Below are positions 35,082-45,489 of a stretch of DNA of 64,000 nt, one piece after another. The position numbers were made by a program, and so were the translations under genes. The stretch lies in the NCBI RefSeq assembly GCF_000499205.1, contig NZ_AWUK01000004.1:1-64000 (forward strand). The letters run 5' to 3'. The stretch's first letter is position 1. The number at the start of each line of letters is the position of its first letter. This DNA comes from Paenibacillus sp. MAEPY2 (GTDB taxonomy: Bacteria > Bacillota > Bacilli > Paenibacillales > Paenibacillaceae). Below the pieces are notes generated by a model. It was not told the DNA's origin. It saw only the letters and a program-made list of their open reading frames with translations, and did no database searches.

Positions 35082-37412
35082 CTATGGGAGCGAACCCTCG
35101 TCCGATGTGTTGGCAGACGATTTTGTCTCATTTGAAGGTGGTTTTGTAGTATCCGTTTTGCCCGTTTCTTCGGTGTTCTCCGTACCATCAGCCGCTCCCT
35201 GATTGTTAGTCTCGTCACCTAAGGCTGGATCAGAAGACTCGGGGGCTTCATCTGCTATACCGGTAACTGCCGCTTTGGCCGTCTGCAGCGAAAGCTCAAC
35301 CGTTCTCTGTTCGCCTGATACCTGCTCCGTTTGTTTCACGACATACCCTTCGCCTTTAACGGTTACCCCCACTTTCATAAGAGAAAGAACTTCAAGGGCA
35401 TCCCGGAGAGATTCGCCAGTCAGATCAGGAATCTTCATCTTGCTGCTCTCTTCGGTTAGCAGATAGATTCGCTGGCCAGGATTCATGGCTGCACCCGCCA
35501 CAGGATACTGGCGAATGACATTTTCACCTTGACCAAGCGTCTCATAGGCAATTCCTGCGTTCAATAATTGGCTTCTGGCCTGTTTGGCTGTTTTACCTGA
35601 CAGATCAGGAGCTTTAGCTTGAACGACCGGAGTTGTTTTTGACTTTTTGTCAGTGGTCTTCACCGTGTCTTTGGGAACTCCCATATACTGAAGAGTCTGG
35701 CTTACAATCTTCTTGAATACCGGAGCTGCTGCAGTCCCTCCGCCAATATTGGATCCATCAGGCTGGTCAATCACAATCAACATCGCGATTTTGGGATTAT
35801 TAACAGGTGCAAATCCGATAAAAGAAACGACATCCTTCGATTTGCTGTATGTCCCGTTCACAACTTTTCTTGCTGTACCCGTTTTACCAGCCACGCGATA
35901 ACCTTCAATGTATGCATTACGCCCTGTACCAATTGTTTGGTCTGCTACGACCTGTTCCAGATACCCGCTCACCAGTTTGGAAGATTCCTTCGAAATGACC
36001 TGACGAACGACCTTCGGTTTAATTACTTCTGATGTACCGTCATTTGGATTAATAATTTCTTTTACCAGATGCGGTTCCATGAGTTTGCCACCGTTGGCAA
36101 TGGCCGAAACGGCTGCTACCTGCTGGATTGGCGTTACCTGTACAAGACCATGACCATATGCTGCTGTGGCAATTTCTGATTTATAGACCAGCGGCTTGAT
36201 TGGTGAGGCTGATTCACTCGGCAGATCAATGCCCGTCTTTTTACCAAAACCGAATTGGTCTATGTAATGACGCAACCGTTCACCACCAAGCATGTTATAA
36301 CCCAGATTAACAAACGCAATGTTACTTGAACGTTTGACACCTTCCAAGTAGGAAATCCGGCCATAGGCGTGACCGTTATCACTGATTGGATAGCCACCGA
36401 TGTATACCCGTTTGGATTCAAATGTTGCATTTGGATCAAACAGCTTCTCTTCAACCGCACCCGCCAGAGTAACAATTTTAAAAGTAGACCCTGGTTCATA
36501 GATGGATTGTATCGCATGGTTAATAAAGTTTTTCTGATCCGGCGTTTCCCCATACGTATTAGGATTAAAGGTCGGCCAATTGGCCATACCTAAGATTTCC
36601 ATGGTGTTAGGATCTGCTGCGATGACAGTCATGCTCAGTGGATTGTACTGGGCTACCGCTTCTTTCATCGCTTCTTCGATGTAGTACTGAATGGTATCAT
36701 CGATCGTCAGCTTCAGATTGTTCCCGTTCTGCGGAGGAAGATAATTATCCTGGGAGTCAGGAAGCTTAATACCTTTGGCATCCTTCTGATAGTTCAGATA
36801 ACCATCTGTACCTGTAAGCTGTTCATCATACGAAACCTCAAGTCCATTAACAGCCTTGCCATCACGGCTCATGTATCCCAGTAGATGAGAGGCGAGCGTT
36901 TCCTCGGGATAATATCGCTTCGACTCCTGTGTCATGACAATCGCGTTTTTAGCCTTGTAGTCATCCTGCAGTTTTTCACGAAATGCATCTACTTTAGCAG
37001 CCAATTCAGGGCTGATTTTATAACCTTCACTGCGAACTTCACGTTGCTTGTAGAACTTTCCATCCTTATCTTTGGCTGTTACAAGTGTACGCATTTCGCT
37101 CTCGTTTTTCCCCAACAAACCCGACAATTCTTTAGTGACCACATCTTCAATCCCGAACTCGTTAATCAGAGCCGGATTCACAGACACCGTGTAAGCAGGT
37201 GCATCCGTCGCCAGAATGCTGCCATTGCGGTCTGTAATTGTCCCGCGACTTGCCTTGATGGTTTGTTCGCGTTCGACCAAACCAGCCGCTCGCTCCTGCC
37301 AAATACCGCCATTAACAACCTGAATAAAAAAAATGCGGGTTATTAATACAAGAAAAAAGAGGGTAATACATCCCCCTATAAGCAGCGTGCGCATCTTTAT
37401 TCTTTTTACCAT
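35082..37412 (-). CDS. pbpB: Septal class B penicillin-binding protein PBP2B/FtsI with two PASTA domains
   Basis: This 776-residue protein has an N-terminal membrane helix (about residues 8-28), a pedestal/dimerisation domain, and a transpeptidase domain with STFK, SSN and KTGTAR motifs. Two PASTA repeats lie at about residues 598-650 and 655-700. The C-terminus is a roughly 65-residue Thr/Ser/Glu-rich disordered tail. It follows ftsL, as expected for the divisome transpeptidase. It resembles SpoVD, and the two probably arose by duplication. Confidence 0.95.
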   Translation of the reverse strand: MVKRIKMRTLLIGGCITLFFLVLITRIFFIQVVNGGIWQERAAGLVEREQTIKASRGTITDRNGSILATDAPAYTVSVNPALINEFGIEDVVTKELSGLLGKNESEMRTLVTAKDKDGKFYKQREVRSEGYKISPELAAKVDAFREKLQDDYKAKNAIVMTQESKRYYPEETLASHLLGYMSRDGKAVNGLEVSYDEQLTGTDGYLNYQKDAKGIKLPDSQDNYLPPQNGNNLKLTIDDTIQYYIEEAMKEAVAQYNPLSMTVIAADPNTMEILGMANWPTFNPNTYGETPDQKNFINHAIQSIYEPGSTFKIVTLAGAVEEKLFDPNATFESKRVYIGGYPISDNGHAYGRISYLEGVKRSSNIAFVNLGYNMLGGERLRHYIDQFGFGKKTGIDLPSESASPIKPLVYKSEIATAAYGHGLVQVTPIQQVAAVSAIANGGKLMEPHLVKEIINPNDGTSEVIKPKVVRQVISKESSKLVSGYLEQVVADQTIGTGRNAYIEGYRVAGKTGTARKVVNGTYSKSKDVVSFIGFAPVNNPKIAMLIVIDQPDGSNIGGGTAAAPVFKKIVSQTLQYMGVPKDTVKTTDKKSKTTPVVQAKAPDLSGKTAKQARSQLLNAGIAYETLGQGENVIRQYPVAGAAMNPGQRIYLLTEESSKMKIPDLTGESLRDALEVLSLMKVGVTVKGEGYVVKQTEQVSGEQRTVELSLQTAKAAVTGIADEAPESSDPALGDETNNQGAADGTENTEETGKTDTTKPPSNETKSSANTSDEGSLP

Positions 37413-37545
37413 CGGTACACCTCTTTTACTTCAGCATTTTGTATATTTCAATTCCATCTCACTCCCAACTGCAAGATGTTGACGAACAGGAGCATTTCGA
37501 TCTCATCTTGCTTGGAAGTCTCGTTATGGATTGATACAAAATGTT

Positions 37546-37974
37546 CTAGTTATTTGCTGTATCCGAAGACGATTCAGTACCTGCCGAATTCGTTGTACTT
37601 GTTGAACGAGGTACAAAAATGACATCCTTGCCGGAAGCCTCAACATAACCAAGTTTGCGAGCATTCTCGATGACCAGATTGTTCAGTCTTTCTTTTTCCA
37701 CTTGCAGATCTGCAATGGTTTTCTCTGCTTCTCTCACATCGGACAACGTCGTTTGTGCCTGCTTATTCAGATCATAGATGTGAGCATAACGCGACATCAT
37801 TACACCACCCACAACAATGACTGCAAGCAAAGTGATCAGATACAAAAATTTCTCGCGTGCCGGAAGACCGGTACGACGGGTCACCACTTTGGTGGTTTCC
37901 TTGTACCGCTGCTGGGTCACACGTTCTTGGGACGCTTTTTCTTTCACTGCTAGATTACCACGTGTATATGCCAT
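37546..37974 (-). CDS. ftsL: Cell-division protein FtsL
   Basis: This 142-residue bitopic protein has a basic cytoplasmic region of about 44 residues and one transmembrane helix at about residues 45-60. A periplasm-side leucine-zipper coiled coil follows (about 68-108), then a short Ser/Thr-rich tail. It partners FtsQ/DivIB in the divisome. The assignment rests mainly on topology and position between rsmH and pbpB, because the sequence is poorly conserved. Confidence 0.9.
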   Translation of the reverse strand: MAYTRGNLAVKEKASQERVTQQRYKETTKVVTRRTGLPAREKFLYLITLLAVIVVGGVMMSRYAHIYDLNKQAQTTLSDVREAEKTIADLQVEKERLNNLVIENARKLGYVEASGKDVIFVPRSTSTTNSAGTESSSDTANN

Positions 37975-38001
37975 ACTCCGACTCTCTCCTCCGCTCTTGG
38001 T

Positions 38002-38952
38002 TTACAGTTTCTCGGCTACGCGCAGCTTCGCTGAACGAGCACGGGAGTTTTCGGCCAGTTCCGTTTCCGTTGGAATCAGCGGTTTTCTGTTCACTAAACG
38101 CATGACACCCTTACCGCCGCAAACACACAACGGAAAATCGGGAGGGCATGTACACTTCTCCAGATAACTGCTAAAAATATGTTTGCAAATCCGGTCCTCA
38201 AGTGAGTGAAAAGTAATAACAGATACACGTCCGCCTGATGCCAAGCACCGAACGGCCTGGTGTAACCCCTCTTCGAACGCGCCCAGCTCATCATTTACCG
38301 CAATTCGCAATGCCTGAAAGCTGCGTTTCGCTGGATGTCCTCCGGTTCGACGAGCCGCGGCCGGAATGCCTTCTTTGATCAATTCCACCAGTTCACCAGT
38401 AGTCTCAATCGGGGATTGCTTTCGCTTTTCAACAATGACACGAGCAATTCTTCTAGAGAATTTCTCTTCACCATAGCGGTACAAGATGCGGGCAATCTCC
38501 TCTTCCGGCCATTCATTAACAATCTCTTTGGCGGTAAGGGATGCATCCTGATCCATACGCATATCCAACGGAGCATCGTGATTGTAGCTAAATCCACGTT
38601 CTCCTTCGTCGAATTGCGGTGATGATACCCCCAAATCGTACAAAATACCGTCTACTTGCGGCACGCCATCTTTCATCGGTACTTCCAGATCTTTCAGAAC
38701 CTGTTCCAGATCACGAAAATTGGTTTTGACCAATGTAATCTGTTCTCCATACCGAGCCAATTTTACACGCGCGTTATCCAAAGCCCAATCATCCTGATCC
38801 AGTGCGATCAGACGCCCCCCTGGACCGAGCTTGGATGCAATAACGGAGCTGTGTCCGCCACCGCCTAAAGTGCAGTCCACGTATATACCGTCCTGCTTGA
38901 TGTTTAAACCCTCTGTTGCCTCTTCTTTGAGTACGGTTATGTGGTGAAACAA
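38002..38952 (-). CDS. rsmH: 16S rRNA (cytosine1402-N4)-methyltransferase
   Basis: This 316-residue SAM-dependent methyltransferase acts on C1402 of 16S rRNA in the decoding centre. The SAM motif [10 protein letters not shown] near residue 30, [12 protein letters not shown], the PLDMRMD block, [17 protein letters not shown] and [11 protein letters not shown] are all present. It starts 18 bases after mraZ, the standard head of the dcw cluster. Confidence 0.97.
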   Translation of the reverse strand: MFHHITVLKEEATEGLNIKQDGIYVDCTLGGGGHSSVIASKLGPGGRLIALDQDDWALDNARVKLARYGEQITLVKTNFRDLEQVLKDLEVPMKDGVPQVDGILYDLGVSSPQFDEGERGFSYNHDAPLDMRMDQDASLTAKEIVNEWPEEEIARILYRYGEEKFSRRIARVIVEKRKQSPIETTGELVELIKEGIPAAARRTGGHPAKRSFQALRIAVNDELGAFEEGLHQAVRCLASGGRVSVITFHSLEDRICKHIFSSYLEKCTCPPDFPLCVCGGKGVMRLVNRKPLIPTETELAENSRARSAKLRVAEKL

Positions 38953-38970
38953 CCTGCACCCCTCCTGACT

Positions 38971-39408
38971 TTATAGATCAAAATTAAAATCGACCAGCTT
39001 TTCGGCAATGTCGTTGAATGCTTCTTCGGATTGATTGAAATAACTCTCCCATATGCCTTTGCTCCAAATCTCCACCCGGTTCGACACGCCAAGAACAACG
39101 CAATCCTTGTCCAGCTTGGCATACTCTCTAAGATTGCCCGGCAAATTTACCCTGCCCTGTTTATCCAATTCACATTCGGTGGCACCCGAGAAAAAAAAAC
39201 GGGTAAACGCACGTGCATCAGATTTCATCAATGGCAGTGCTTTGAGCTTCTGTTCCATGACCCCCCACTCCTCCATGGGGTACACGAAAAGACACTGGTC
39301 CAAACCCCGTGTGACAACGAAAGACGGTCCCAGAGATTCGCGGAATTTAGCCGGAATAATGACCCGACCCTTATCATCAATGCTATGTTGGAACTCCCCC
39401 ATAAACAT
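38971..39408 (-). CDS. mraZ: Transcriptional regulator MraZ
   Basis: This 145-residue protein has two SpoVT/AbrB-like domains, with [16 protein letters not shown] near residue 13 and its partner [16 protein letters not shown] near residue 90. MraZ rings bind repeated TGGGN boxes in their own promoter. The ATG at 39408 gives the usual MFMGEF N-terminus and has AGGAG about 11 bases upstream. A GTG four codons earlier lacks spacing from that site. Four phased boxes are visible just upstream. Confidence 0.95.
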   Translation of the reverse strand: MFMGEFQHSIDDKGRVIIPAKFRESLGPSFVVTRGLDQCLFVYPMEEWGVMEQKLKALPLMKSDARAFTRFFFSGATECELDKQGRVNLPGNLREYAKLDKDCVVLGVSNRVEIWSKGIWESYFNQSEEAFNDIAEKLVDFNFDL

Positions 39409-39426
39409 TGGCCCACTCACTCCTCA

Positions 39427-39460
39427 CCCGTTTCTCCCACTTTGCCCCACTTTCCACCAC
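39427..39460 (-). promoter_or_regulatory. MraZ operator: 10-bp-phased TGGG boxes
   Basis: On the minus strand, GTGGTGGAAA, GTGGGGCAAA, GTGGGAGAAA and CGGGTGAGGA follow each other at exact 10-base spacing. They begin at the predicted transcription start and run toward the mraZ start codon. This fits known MraZ autoregulatory boxes. Confidence 0.8.
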
Positions 39461-39463
39461 CTA

Positions 39464-39492
39464 AGCATAATAGATTCGCACAAAAAAATCAA
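39464..39492 (-). promoter_or_regulatory. SigA promoter of the dcw operon
   Basis: TTGATT (39487-39492) and TATGCT (39464-39469) on the minus strand have a 17-base spacer. The predicted start is near 39457, at the first MraZ box. Confidence 0.65.
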
Positions 39493-39534
39493 AACCCTTC
39501 TTGCTTGCTTTACTTTTTTTAATTTAGTAATCGC

Positions 39535-39577
39535 AAAAAAACGTCTTTGATCCTGTCACTCAGGATCAAAGACGTTT
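39535..39577 (-). terminator. Strong terminator of ahcY
   Basis: A perfect 16-base stem (AACGTCTTTGATCCTG and its complement) with a five-base loop and a T run on the minus strand separates ahcY from the dcw promoter. Confidence 0.92.
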
Positions 39578-39683
39578 CCCGTTTACGGGCAATTGCACGT
39601 ACACCCGCATATGAGCCGTATCATTAATAAACCATTTTAAACCCTTTGAAGCACTTAATCAGCTTGTAATTATTGGATGCCTC

Positions 39684-40949
39684 TTAAAATTTCCAGCTGT
39701 CCAGATATTTTTCCTGCTCGGCTGACAGGGAGTCGATGGCAATATTTAGGCTTTCCAGTTTGTAGCTGGCAACCTGTTGGTCAATGTCATAAGGTACGTT
39801 AACAACGGTTTTACCTAGTTCTGCATAGTTCTCGCTCACATAACGCAGACCCAGTGCTTGCAATGCAAACGTTGTATCCATAATCTCGGCTGGGTGTCCG
39901 TCGGCTGCACCCAAGTTTACGAGACGTCCTTCAGCCAGCAAATACATTTTACGGCCATCTTTGAAGCGATATTCTTCAATGTTGCGGCGTACGGTACGAA
40001 TCGAATCGGAACGTTTTGCAAGTTCAGGTTTGTTCACTTCCACGTCAAAGTGACCCGCATTGCTCAGGATTGCTCCATCCTTCATCACATCATAATGCTC
40101 TCCAGTAATCACATCTTTATTGCCGGTTACAGCAATGAAGAAATCACCCAATTTTGCAGCTTCCACCATCGTCATCACACGGAATCCGTCCATATGTGCT
40201 TCTACGGCTTTAATGGGATCAATTTCAGTTACGATTACATTGGCTCCTAATCCTTTAGCACGCATCGCTACACCTTTACCACACCATCCGTAACCGGCTA
40301 CAACTACGTTCTTTCCTGCAACGACCAGATTGGTTGTACGGATAATACCATCGAATGCAGACTGACCTGTACCGTAACGGTTATCAAACAGGTATTTGCA
40401 ATAAGCGTCATTGACTGCAACCATCGGGAAGCGCAATTGTCCTTCTTTCGCCAAAGCTTTCAGACGAATGATGCCCGTTGTCGTTTCCTCTGCCCCGCCA
40501 CGAATCGTGGCAGCAAGATCAGGACGTTCGGATGCAATAATGGTAGCAAAGTCGCCGCCATCATCAATGATCAGATCAGGTTTCACTTCAAGTGCACGGA
40601 GTTGCAATTCCTTGAACTCTACAGGGTCCGGATTATGTTTGGCATAAACGGTAACGCCGTTTTCCACCAGAGCAGCACAAACATCGTCCTGTGTTGATAA
40701 TGGGTTGCTGTGTGTAATCGTTACTTCTGCACCACCCGCTTGAATGACTTTCGCCAGATAAGCTGTTTTGGCCTCAAGATGAAGGCAAATGGCTACTTTC
40801 AAACCTTTAAACGGAAGATCCTGTTCAAATTGAGAACGAATGCGGTTCAACACCGGCATATGCGCTTCTACCCAATCAATTTTCAGATGACCTTCCGAAG
40901 CGAGTCCCATATCCTTAACGATACTGTTTTGCAATGCAGGGGTAGTCAT
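39684..40949 (-). CDS. ahcY: Adenosylhomocysteinase
   Basis: This 421-residue NAD-dependent enzyme splits S-adenosylhomocysteine into adenosine and homocysteine. Visible are LHLEAKTAYL, EETTTGIIRL, NRYGTGQSAFDGI, the NAD-binding GYGWCGKGVAMRAKG and the SNAGHFDVE loop. The C-terminus has the usual YLDSWKF-like end. B. subtilis lacks this gene and uses the Pfs/LuxS route. It follows bshC by 45 bases and is closed by a strong terminator. Confidence 0.96.
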   Translation of the reverse strand: MTTPALQNSIVKDMGLASEGHLKIDWVEAHMPVLNRIRSQFEQDLPFKGLKVAICLHLEAKTAYLAKVIQAGGAEVTITHSNPLSTQDDVCAALVENGVTVYAKHNPDPVEFKELQLRALEVKPDLIIDDGGDFATIIASERPDLAATIRGGAEETTTGIIRLKALAKEGQLRFPMVAVNDAYCKYLFDNRYGTGQSAFDGIIRTTNLVVAGKNVVVAGYGWCGKGVAMRAKGLGANVIVTEIDPIKAVEAHMDGFRVMTMVEAAKLGDFFIAVTGNKDVITGEHYDVMKDGAILSNAGHFDVEVNKPELAKRSDSIRTVRRNIEEYRFKDGRKMYLLAEGRLVNLGAADGHPAEIMDTTFALQALGLRYVSENYAELGKTVVNVPYDIDQQVASYKLESLNIAIDSLSAEQEKYLDSWKF

Positions 40950-40994
40950 TCCTCATCCTCCTCGATTATAAATTCCTTCTATTATAAAAGGTAA

Positions 40995-42626
40995 CTACAA
41001 TGTGATTATTTGGTGTTGTCCACGGAATTCGCTCTGACTTTCAATCAGTTGTCCGATCCACTCGGTTCCATAACGGTTCAGGTAAAAGAGTGCATTATGT
41101 ACTCTTTCCTGGGGTTTGTTCATGGGAAAGAGTGAGTTTTGCATCCCGTTCCAGTGTCTTAGACTCACATTGTGTTTATCTTTAATGGCTTTGTGGGTCT
41201 GCTGCTGCAGATACTGCATCTGTTCGATGATCTTGCCTATATTGGTATCTCCAATACGGTCCAGACCAGGATGAATCTCAGCGATCTGATCAAGCAATGG
41301 ACGATATAAGTCGGCAAATGCTTGCTGAACTCGCTCAAATTGTTCATCGACCTGGAAGGTCTCCTGTTGTGCCAGCCACTGTTCCTTCTTTTCTTCCATA
41401 TGGTATTGAACGTCCTGGAAAGAAAGACCGTATTGTTTCATATGTTTGTGATGAACATCTTCCATAATGGTAAAGGACAGACGCGGAAGTAAGATCGGCA
41501 TCTGTAATCCGAAGCGGCGAAACGCCTCACGCGTTAACCCCCAATATGCGATCTCGCCTTGACCCAAAATAACAGCCGCTACAGGTAAAATGGAATCTTG
41601 CATTAAAGGCCGCGTCAATACATTGTTGCTAAACCGCTCAGGATGTTCAGCCAGTTCCTGAAGCAGCCGCTCTTCTGTAAATGAAACCAGACCTTTACGG
41701 TCAATGTACAATCCGTCTTTCAACATCAGAAGCAACCGTGCTCCATCATGTATGTAAAACAAATTGGCCCCATCTTCCGCGACTTCAGCAGGCATTGCAT
41801 ATCCGGCTTGTTCCAGCATAGAAGCGCCATATGAGTATGCATTGCGTAATGTCTCATTCTCACGAATTAATCGCTCAAATACCGGCTGCTCCAGTCTGCG
41901 CAAGTCTGGATCTGCTGCATCCATCAGAATAAGTCCACTACTTCCAAACAAGGCTGAAATTAATCGGGCAAACGCATCACTCAGGTTCGAACTCGATTGA
42001 TGGATTTCGGTGATCAGCTTCATCAATCCTGATTTATGGACCGTATCTGGCAATACATGTTCCACCTGATCTAACACATTCATCCATTGCTCCGTTTCCA
42101 CATGGACATAGCTCACGGAATCCCTGCCTGCGAATCGCCCCTGTAACTTGAGCTTCTTCATCTCTCCGTTGGGATCAGGTAAATACGTATGGTTGACTTC
42201 ATCCCAGTCATGGTCTTCACCTGCAATCCAAAAAACGGGAACGACCGGCCGCTGTAGCCTGTTCTCCGCTTCCCGCGCAGCTGCAACTACACTTGCCGCT
42301 TTATAAATTACAAACAACGGACCTGTGAGCAGGCCGCTTTGTTGCCCTCCCGTAACAACCAACGCATCTTGTTCCGCGAGACGTGTGATGGATTCATGGA
42401 CTGCACCATGATCATTCACGCGTTTATTATATATACGTAGATACTCTGCCAGACTTTGACGAGGTACACGTGTGTTCTCCGATTGGTCCAGCCACTCGGC
42501 ACGTGTATGTAGCCCCGTTTCCCAGCGAATGTCATACTGGTAAAGGCCACGCGCAGCATCCCTTGAACAGACATAGTCTTCTGCAAGTCTCGTTCCGCTG
42601 CGGAGAGCCTCGGTAATACCTTTCAT
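40995..42626 (-). CDS. bshC: Putative cysteine ligase BshC (bacillithiol synthesis)
   Basis: This 543-residue protein is predicted to add cysteine to GlcN-malate in the last step of bacillithiol formation. Recognisable blocks are VVTGGQQSGLLTGPLF near residue 92, PVFWIAGEDHDWDEVNH near 148, and a long coiled-coil C-terminal region. Its position next to the head of the dcw cluster matches yllA/bshC in B. subtilis. It has its own promoter. Confidence 0.95.
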   Translation of the reverse strand: MKGITEALRSGTRLAEDYVCSRDAARGLYQYDIRWETGLHTRAEWLDQSENTRVPRQSLAEYLRIYNKRVNDHGAVHESITRLAEQDALVVTGGQQSGLLTGPLFVIYKAASVVAAAREAENRLQRPVVPVFWIAGEDHDWDEVNHTYLPDPNGEMKKLKLQGRFAGRDSVSYVHVETEQWMNVLDQVEHVLPDTVHKSGLMKLITEIHQSSSNLSDAFARLISALFGSSGLILMDAADPDLRRLEQPVFERLIRENETLRNAYSYGASMLEQAGYAMPAEVAEDGANLFYIHDGARLLLMLKDGLYIDRKGLVSFTEERLLQELAEHPERFSNNVLTRPLMQDSILPVAAVILGQGEIAYWGLTREAFRRFGLQMPILLPRLSFTIMEDVHHKHMKQYGLSFQDVQYHMEEKKEQWLAQQETFQVDEQFERVQQAFADLYRPLLDQIAEIHPGLDRIGDTNIGKIIEQMQYLQQQTHKAIKDKHNVSLRHWNGMQNSLFPMNKPQERVHNALFYLNRYGTEWIGQLIESQSEFRGQHQIITL

Positions 42627-42664
42627 GAGGTCTGCCTCCTATTCTGCTTCAAAGAGCTTACTTG

Positions 42665-42694
42665 ATTGTACCGAATGAGAGCCCTTTTCGTCAA
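42665..42694 (-). promoter_or_regulatory. SigA promoter of bshC
   Basis: TTGACG (42689-42694) and TACAAT (42665-42670) on the minus strand are 18 bases apart, 38 bases before the bshC start and right after the terminator of the peptide transporter operon. Confidence 0.65.
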
Positions 42695-42713
42695 AAGAAA
42701 GTGCATCAAAAAA

Positions 42714-42743
42714 TAAAAAACCGCCGAACAAGGTCGGCGGTTT
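42714..42743 (-). terminator. Terminator of the oppBCDF operon
   Basis: The stem AAACCGCCGA/TCGGCGGTTT with a T run on the minus strand lies about 37 bases after the ATPase stop. Confidence 0.92.
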
Positions 42744-42779
42744 GATATTCATGGATTAGTCCAAATACAAATTGTACTT

Positions 42780-44543
42780 TTATACGTAAGGTTCTGAAAC
42801 CCAGTGACCTTTGGATACCTCAATCAATTGAGCATTCTCCAGGTTGTATGGATCATTTGCAGGACCACCAGATCCATTCTTAAGTGCTTGTTCTTCCGGC
42901 AGCAAAATGCGACGTTTGCTCGCTTCTACTTCCGGATCAGGTACAGGGATCGCAGACAGCAATGTTTTGGTGTAAGGGTGAATCGGATTCGCATACAGTT
43001 CTTCACTTTCTGCCAACTCCACCACTTTACCCATATACATTACAGCTACACGGTCACTGATATGCTTAACCATGGACAAGTCATGCGCAATGAACAGGTA
43101 CGTCAAGCCGAGGCGTTGCTGAAGTTCTTCAAGCAAACTAACGACCTGAGCCTGAATGGAAACGTCCAGTGCAGACAATGGCTCATCACAGATGATGAAT
43201 TTAGGGTCTACAGCCAGTGCACGGGCAATCCCGATCCGTTGTCTTTGACCACCAGAGAATTCATGTGGATAACGGAGTGCATGGCTAGGATTCAGACCTA
43301 CAAGATCCAGCAATTCTTCAACGCGTCTCTTCCGCTCTGCACGGCTTGACGCCAGACCATGAATATCAAGAGATTCACCGATGATATCCATAACGTTGAA
43401 ACGTGGGTTCAAGGAAGCATAAGGATCCTGGAAAATCATCTGCATATCTTTACGCATTTCTTTCATCTTGCGCGGAGACAGCTTGTAGATGTCCGTTCCA
43501 TTAAAGTTAACATTTCCGCCTGTTGGCTCATAAAGGCGCAGAATTGTACGGCCAGTTGTGGATTTACCACAGCCAGACTCCCCTACAACTCCAAGTGTTT
43601 CGCCTTCAAAAATATCAAAGCTAACATCATTAACCGCTTTGAGAATGTTCCCTTTGCCCAAATTGAAGTATTGTTTCAGGTTCTTCACTTGAACCAGCGG
43701 CTTGTTGGCACCTTTGATAATACCAACTGGAGTAGGCTTTTCTTTCTTAGGCTCGTCCAGACGAGGAAGAGCATTCAGCAATTTAATCGTGTATGGATGT
43801 TGAGGATTACTGAAGATTTCGGCAGTTGTTCCTGTTTCTACAACTTCGCCTTCCTTCATAACGACAACTCGATCACACATTCCTGCTACTACGCCAAGGT
43901 CATGCGTGATTAGCATGATCGAAGTTCCAAGCTTTTGCTGCATGTCTTTCATAACATCCAAGATTTGTGCCTGAATCGTTACGTCGAGTGCAGTTGTAGG
44001 CTCATCCGCAATCAGAAGGGATGGACGACATGCCAAGGCAATCGCAATCATAGCACGCTGGCGCATACCACCCGAAAATTGGTGTGGATAATGGTTCATA
44101 CGCACTTCGGCATTTTTGATGCCTACAAGTTCGAGCATTTCCAATGCGCTTTTTTCAGCTTCTTTTTTGGACATATTCTGATGCTTGCGCAGTACCTCGG
44201 TAATTTGCTTACCAATTTTGATGGTAGGATTCAAAGAAGTCATTGGATCCTGGAAGATCATGCCGATATCTTTACCACGGATGGCTTCCATCTGTTTATC
44301 TGTCTTATTCAGCAGGTCCTGCCCGTGAAAAGTAATTTCTCCGCTTTTGACCTTCGAAGGCGGGGAGGGAATCAATTTCATGATGGTTTGGGCAGTAACA
44401 CTCTTACCACTACCGGATTCACCTACGATCCCCAGCGTCTCTCCTTTGCCAAGTTCAAAACTCACATTTTTAACGGCATCAAATTCACCAGAACGCGTCG
44501 TAAACGACACACTCAGGTCTTTGACTGTTAAAATCGGCTCCAT
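42780..44543 (-). CDS. Peptide ABC transporter ATPase, fused OppD-OppF type
   Basis: This 587-residue protein carries two complete ATPase domains. The first has Walker A GESGSGKS (about residue 40), signature FSGGMRQR and Walker [13 protein letters not shown]. The second has GESGCGKS (about residue 320), [10 protein letters not shown] and [12 protein letters not shown]. Each half ends in an oligopeptide/dipeptide transporter C-terminal region ([11 protein letters not shown] and [12 protein letters not shown]). It therefore supplies both energy subunits in one chain. It follows the OppC-like permease by 17 bases and ends the operon. Confidence 0.93.
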   Translation of the reverse strand: MEPILTVKDLSVSFTTRSGEFDAVKNVSFELGKGETLGIVGESGSGKSVTAQTIMKLIPSPPSKVKSGEITFHGQDLLNKTDKQMEAIRGKDIGMIFQDPMTSLNPTIKIGKQITEVLRKHQNMSKKEAEKSALEMLELVGIKNAEVRMNHYPHQFSGGMRQRAMIAIALACRPSLLIADEPTTALDVTIQAQILDVMKDMQQKLGTSIMLITHDLGVVAGMCDRVVVMKEGEVVETGTTAEIFSNPQHPYTIKLLNALPRLDEPKKEKPTPVGIIKGANKPLVQVKNLKQYFNLGKGNILKAVNDVSFDIFEGETLGVVGESGCGKSTTGRTILRLYEPTGGNVNFNGTDIYKLSPRKMKEMRKDMQMIFQDPYASLNPRFNVMDIIGESLDIHGLASSRAERKRRVEELLDLVGLNPSHALRYPHEFSGGQRQRIGIARALAVDPKFIICDEPLSALDVSIQAQVVSLLEELQQRLGLTYLFIAHDLSMVKHISDRVAVMYMGKVVELAESEELYANPIHPYTKTLLSAIPVPDPEVEASKRRILLPEEQALKNGSGGPANDPYNLENAQLIEVSKGHWVSEPYV

Positions 44544-44560
44544 AATCCCACCTCCTATTT

Positions 44561-45487
44561 CTATTTACGTAATTTCGGATCAAGCGCGTCGCGCAAGCCG
44601 TCACCAAGCAAGTTAAATGCGAGCATTGTCATAACCATCAAACCTGCAGGGAACCACATCCGCCAAGGATACAGCGTCCAGCCTGTAAGTGCATCATTGA
44701 TCATGGATCCAAGGGAAGATTTAGGTGCAGATACACCCAATCCGAGGAAGCTCAGGAATGCCTCAGCAAAAATCGCATTTGGAATGGACAACGTCAATGT
44801 GACGAGAATGGGTCCAATAGCATTTGGCAACAAATGACGGAAAAGCTGACGTCCTGTACTGGCTCCCATGGAACGAGCAGCAAGGATAAAGTCTCTGTTT
44901 TTGAGTTGCATAATCTCACCACGCACAATCCAAGACATACTAATCCAGCCTGTGATGGTAAGTGCAATGATAATCGTTGTCAGACTTGGCTCCAATACAA
45001 CCAGCAACAAGATAACAACGAGCATGTAAGGCAGGGAGTACAGGATCTCGGAGAACTTGTTCATGATGCCGTCAACACGCCCACCGTAGAAGCCCATAAT
45101 TGCTCCATAAATGACCCCGATAACAAGGTCAATTAAAGCAGCAGCTAGACCTACAGTAAGAGATACACGCGCACCTACCCAGGTTCTTACCCATACATCA
45201 CGACCGAGTTCATCTGTTCCAAACCAGTGCTCCGCACTCGGTGCGGCATTGGCATTCAACAAATCATTGGAATAATAATTATAGCTTGAGAACAACGAAG
45301 TTGGACCAATCATAGAGAAAATCACAACAAGGACTAGAACAGCCAAACTAATCATAGCGGCCTTGTTGGTTGCAAGTCTATACATAGCGTCTTTGAATAG
45401 CGATACACTCTCTTGCGATTTCAACGCTGCCTGACTATCCAGGCCTGTGTTCACCGTTTCATTATTGTTTTTATTCGTGCCAGACAA
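44561..45487 (-). CDS. Peptide ABC transporter permease, OppC type
   Basis: This 308-residue permease has a cytoplasmic N-terminal extension of about 42 residues and six helices. The N-terminal OppC region contains [15 protein letters not shown]. The inner-membrane-component loop [19 protein letters not shown] contacts the ATPase. The start is TTG at 45487 after AAGGGGG, two bases beyond the oppB stop, so coupling is likely. It pairs with the OppB-like subunit. Confidence 0.92.
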   Translation of the reverse strand: MSGTNKNNNETVNTGLDSQAALKSQESVSLFKDAMYRLATNKAAMISLAVLVLVVIFSMIGPTSLFSSYNYYSNDLLNANAAPSAEHWFGTDELGRDVWVRTWVGARVSLTVGLAAALIDLVIGVIYGAIMGFYGGRVDGIMNKFSEILYSLPYMLVVILLLVVLEPSLTTIIIALTITGWISMSWIVRGEIMQLKNRDFILAARSMGASTGRQLFRHLLPNAIGPILVTLTLSIPNAIFAEAFLSFLGLGVSAPKSSLGSMINDALTGWTLYPWRMWFPAGLMVMTMLAFNLLGDGLRDALDPKLRK

Positions 45488-45489
45488 CG

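Noticed and set aside
39427..39460. CRISPR-like short repeats before mraZ
   Set aside because: The 10-base phasing without spacers, and the adjacent mraZ gene, identify them as MraZ boxes.
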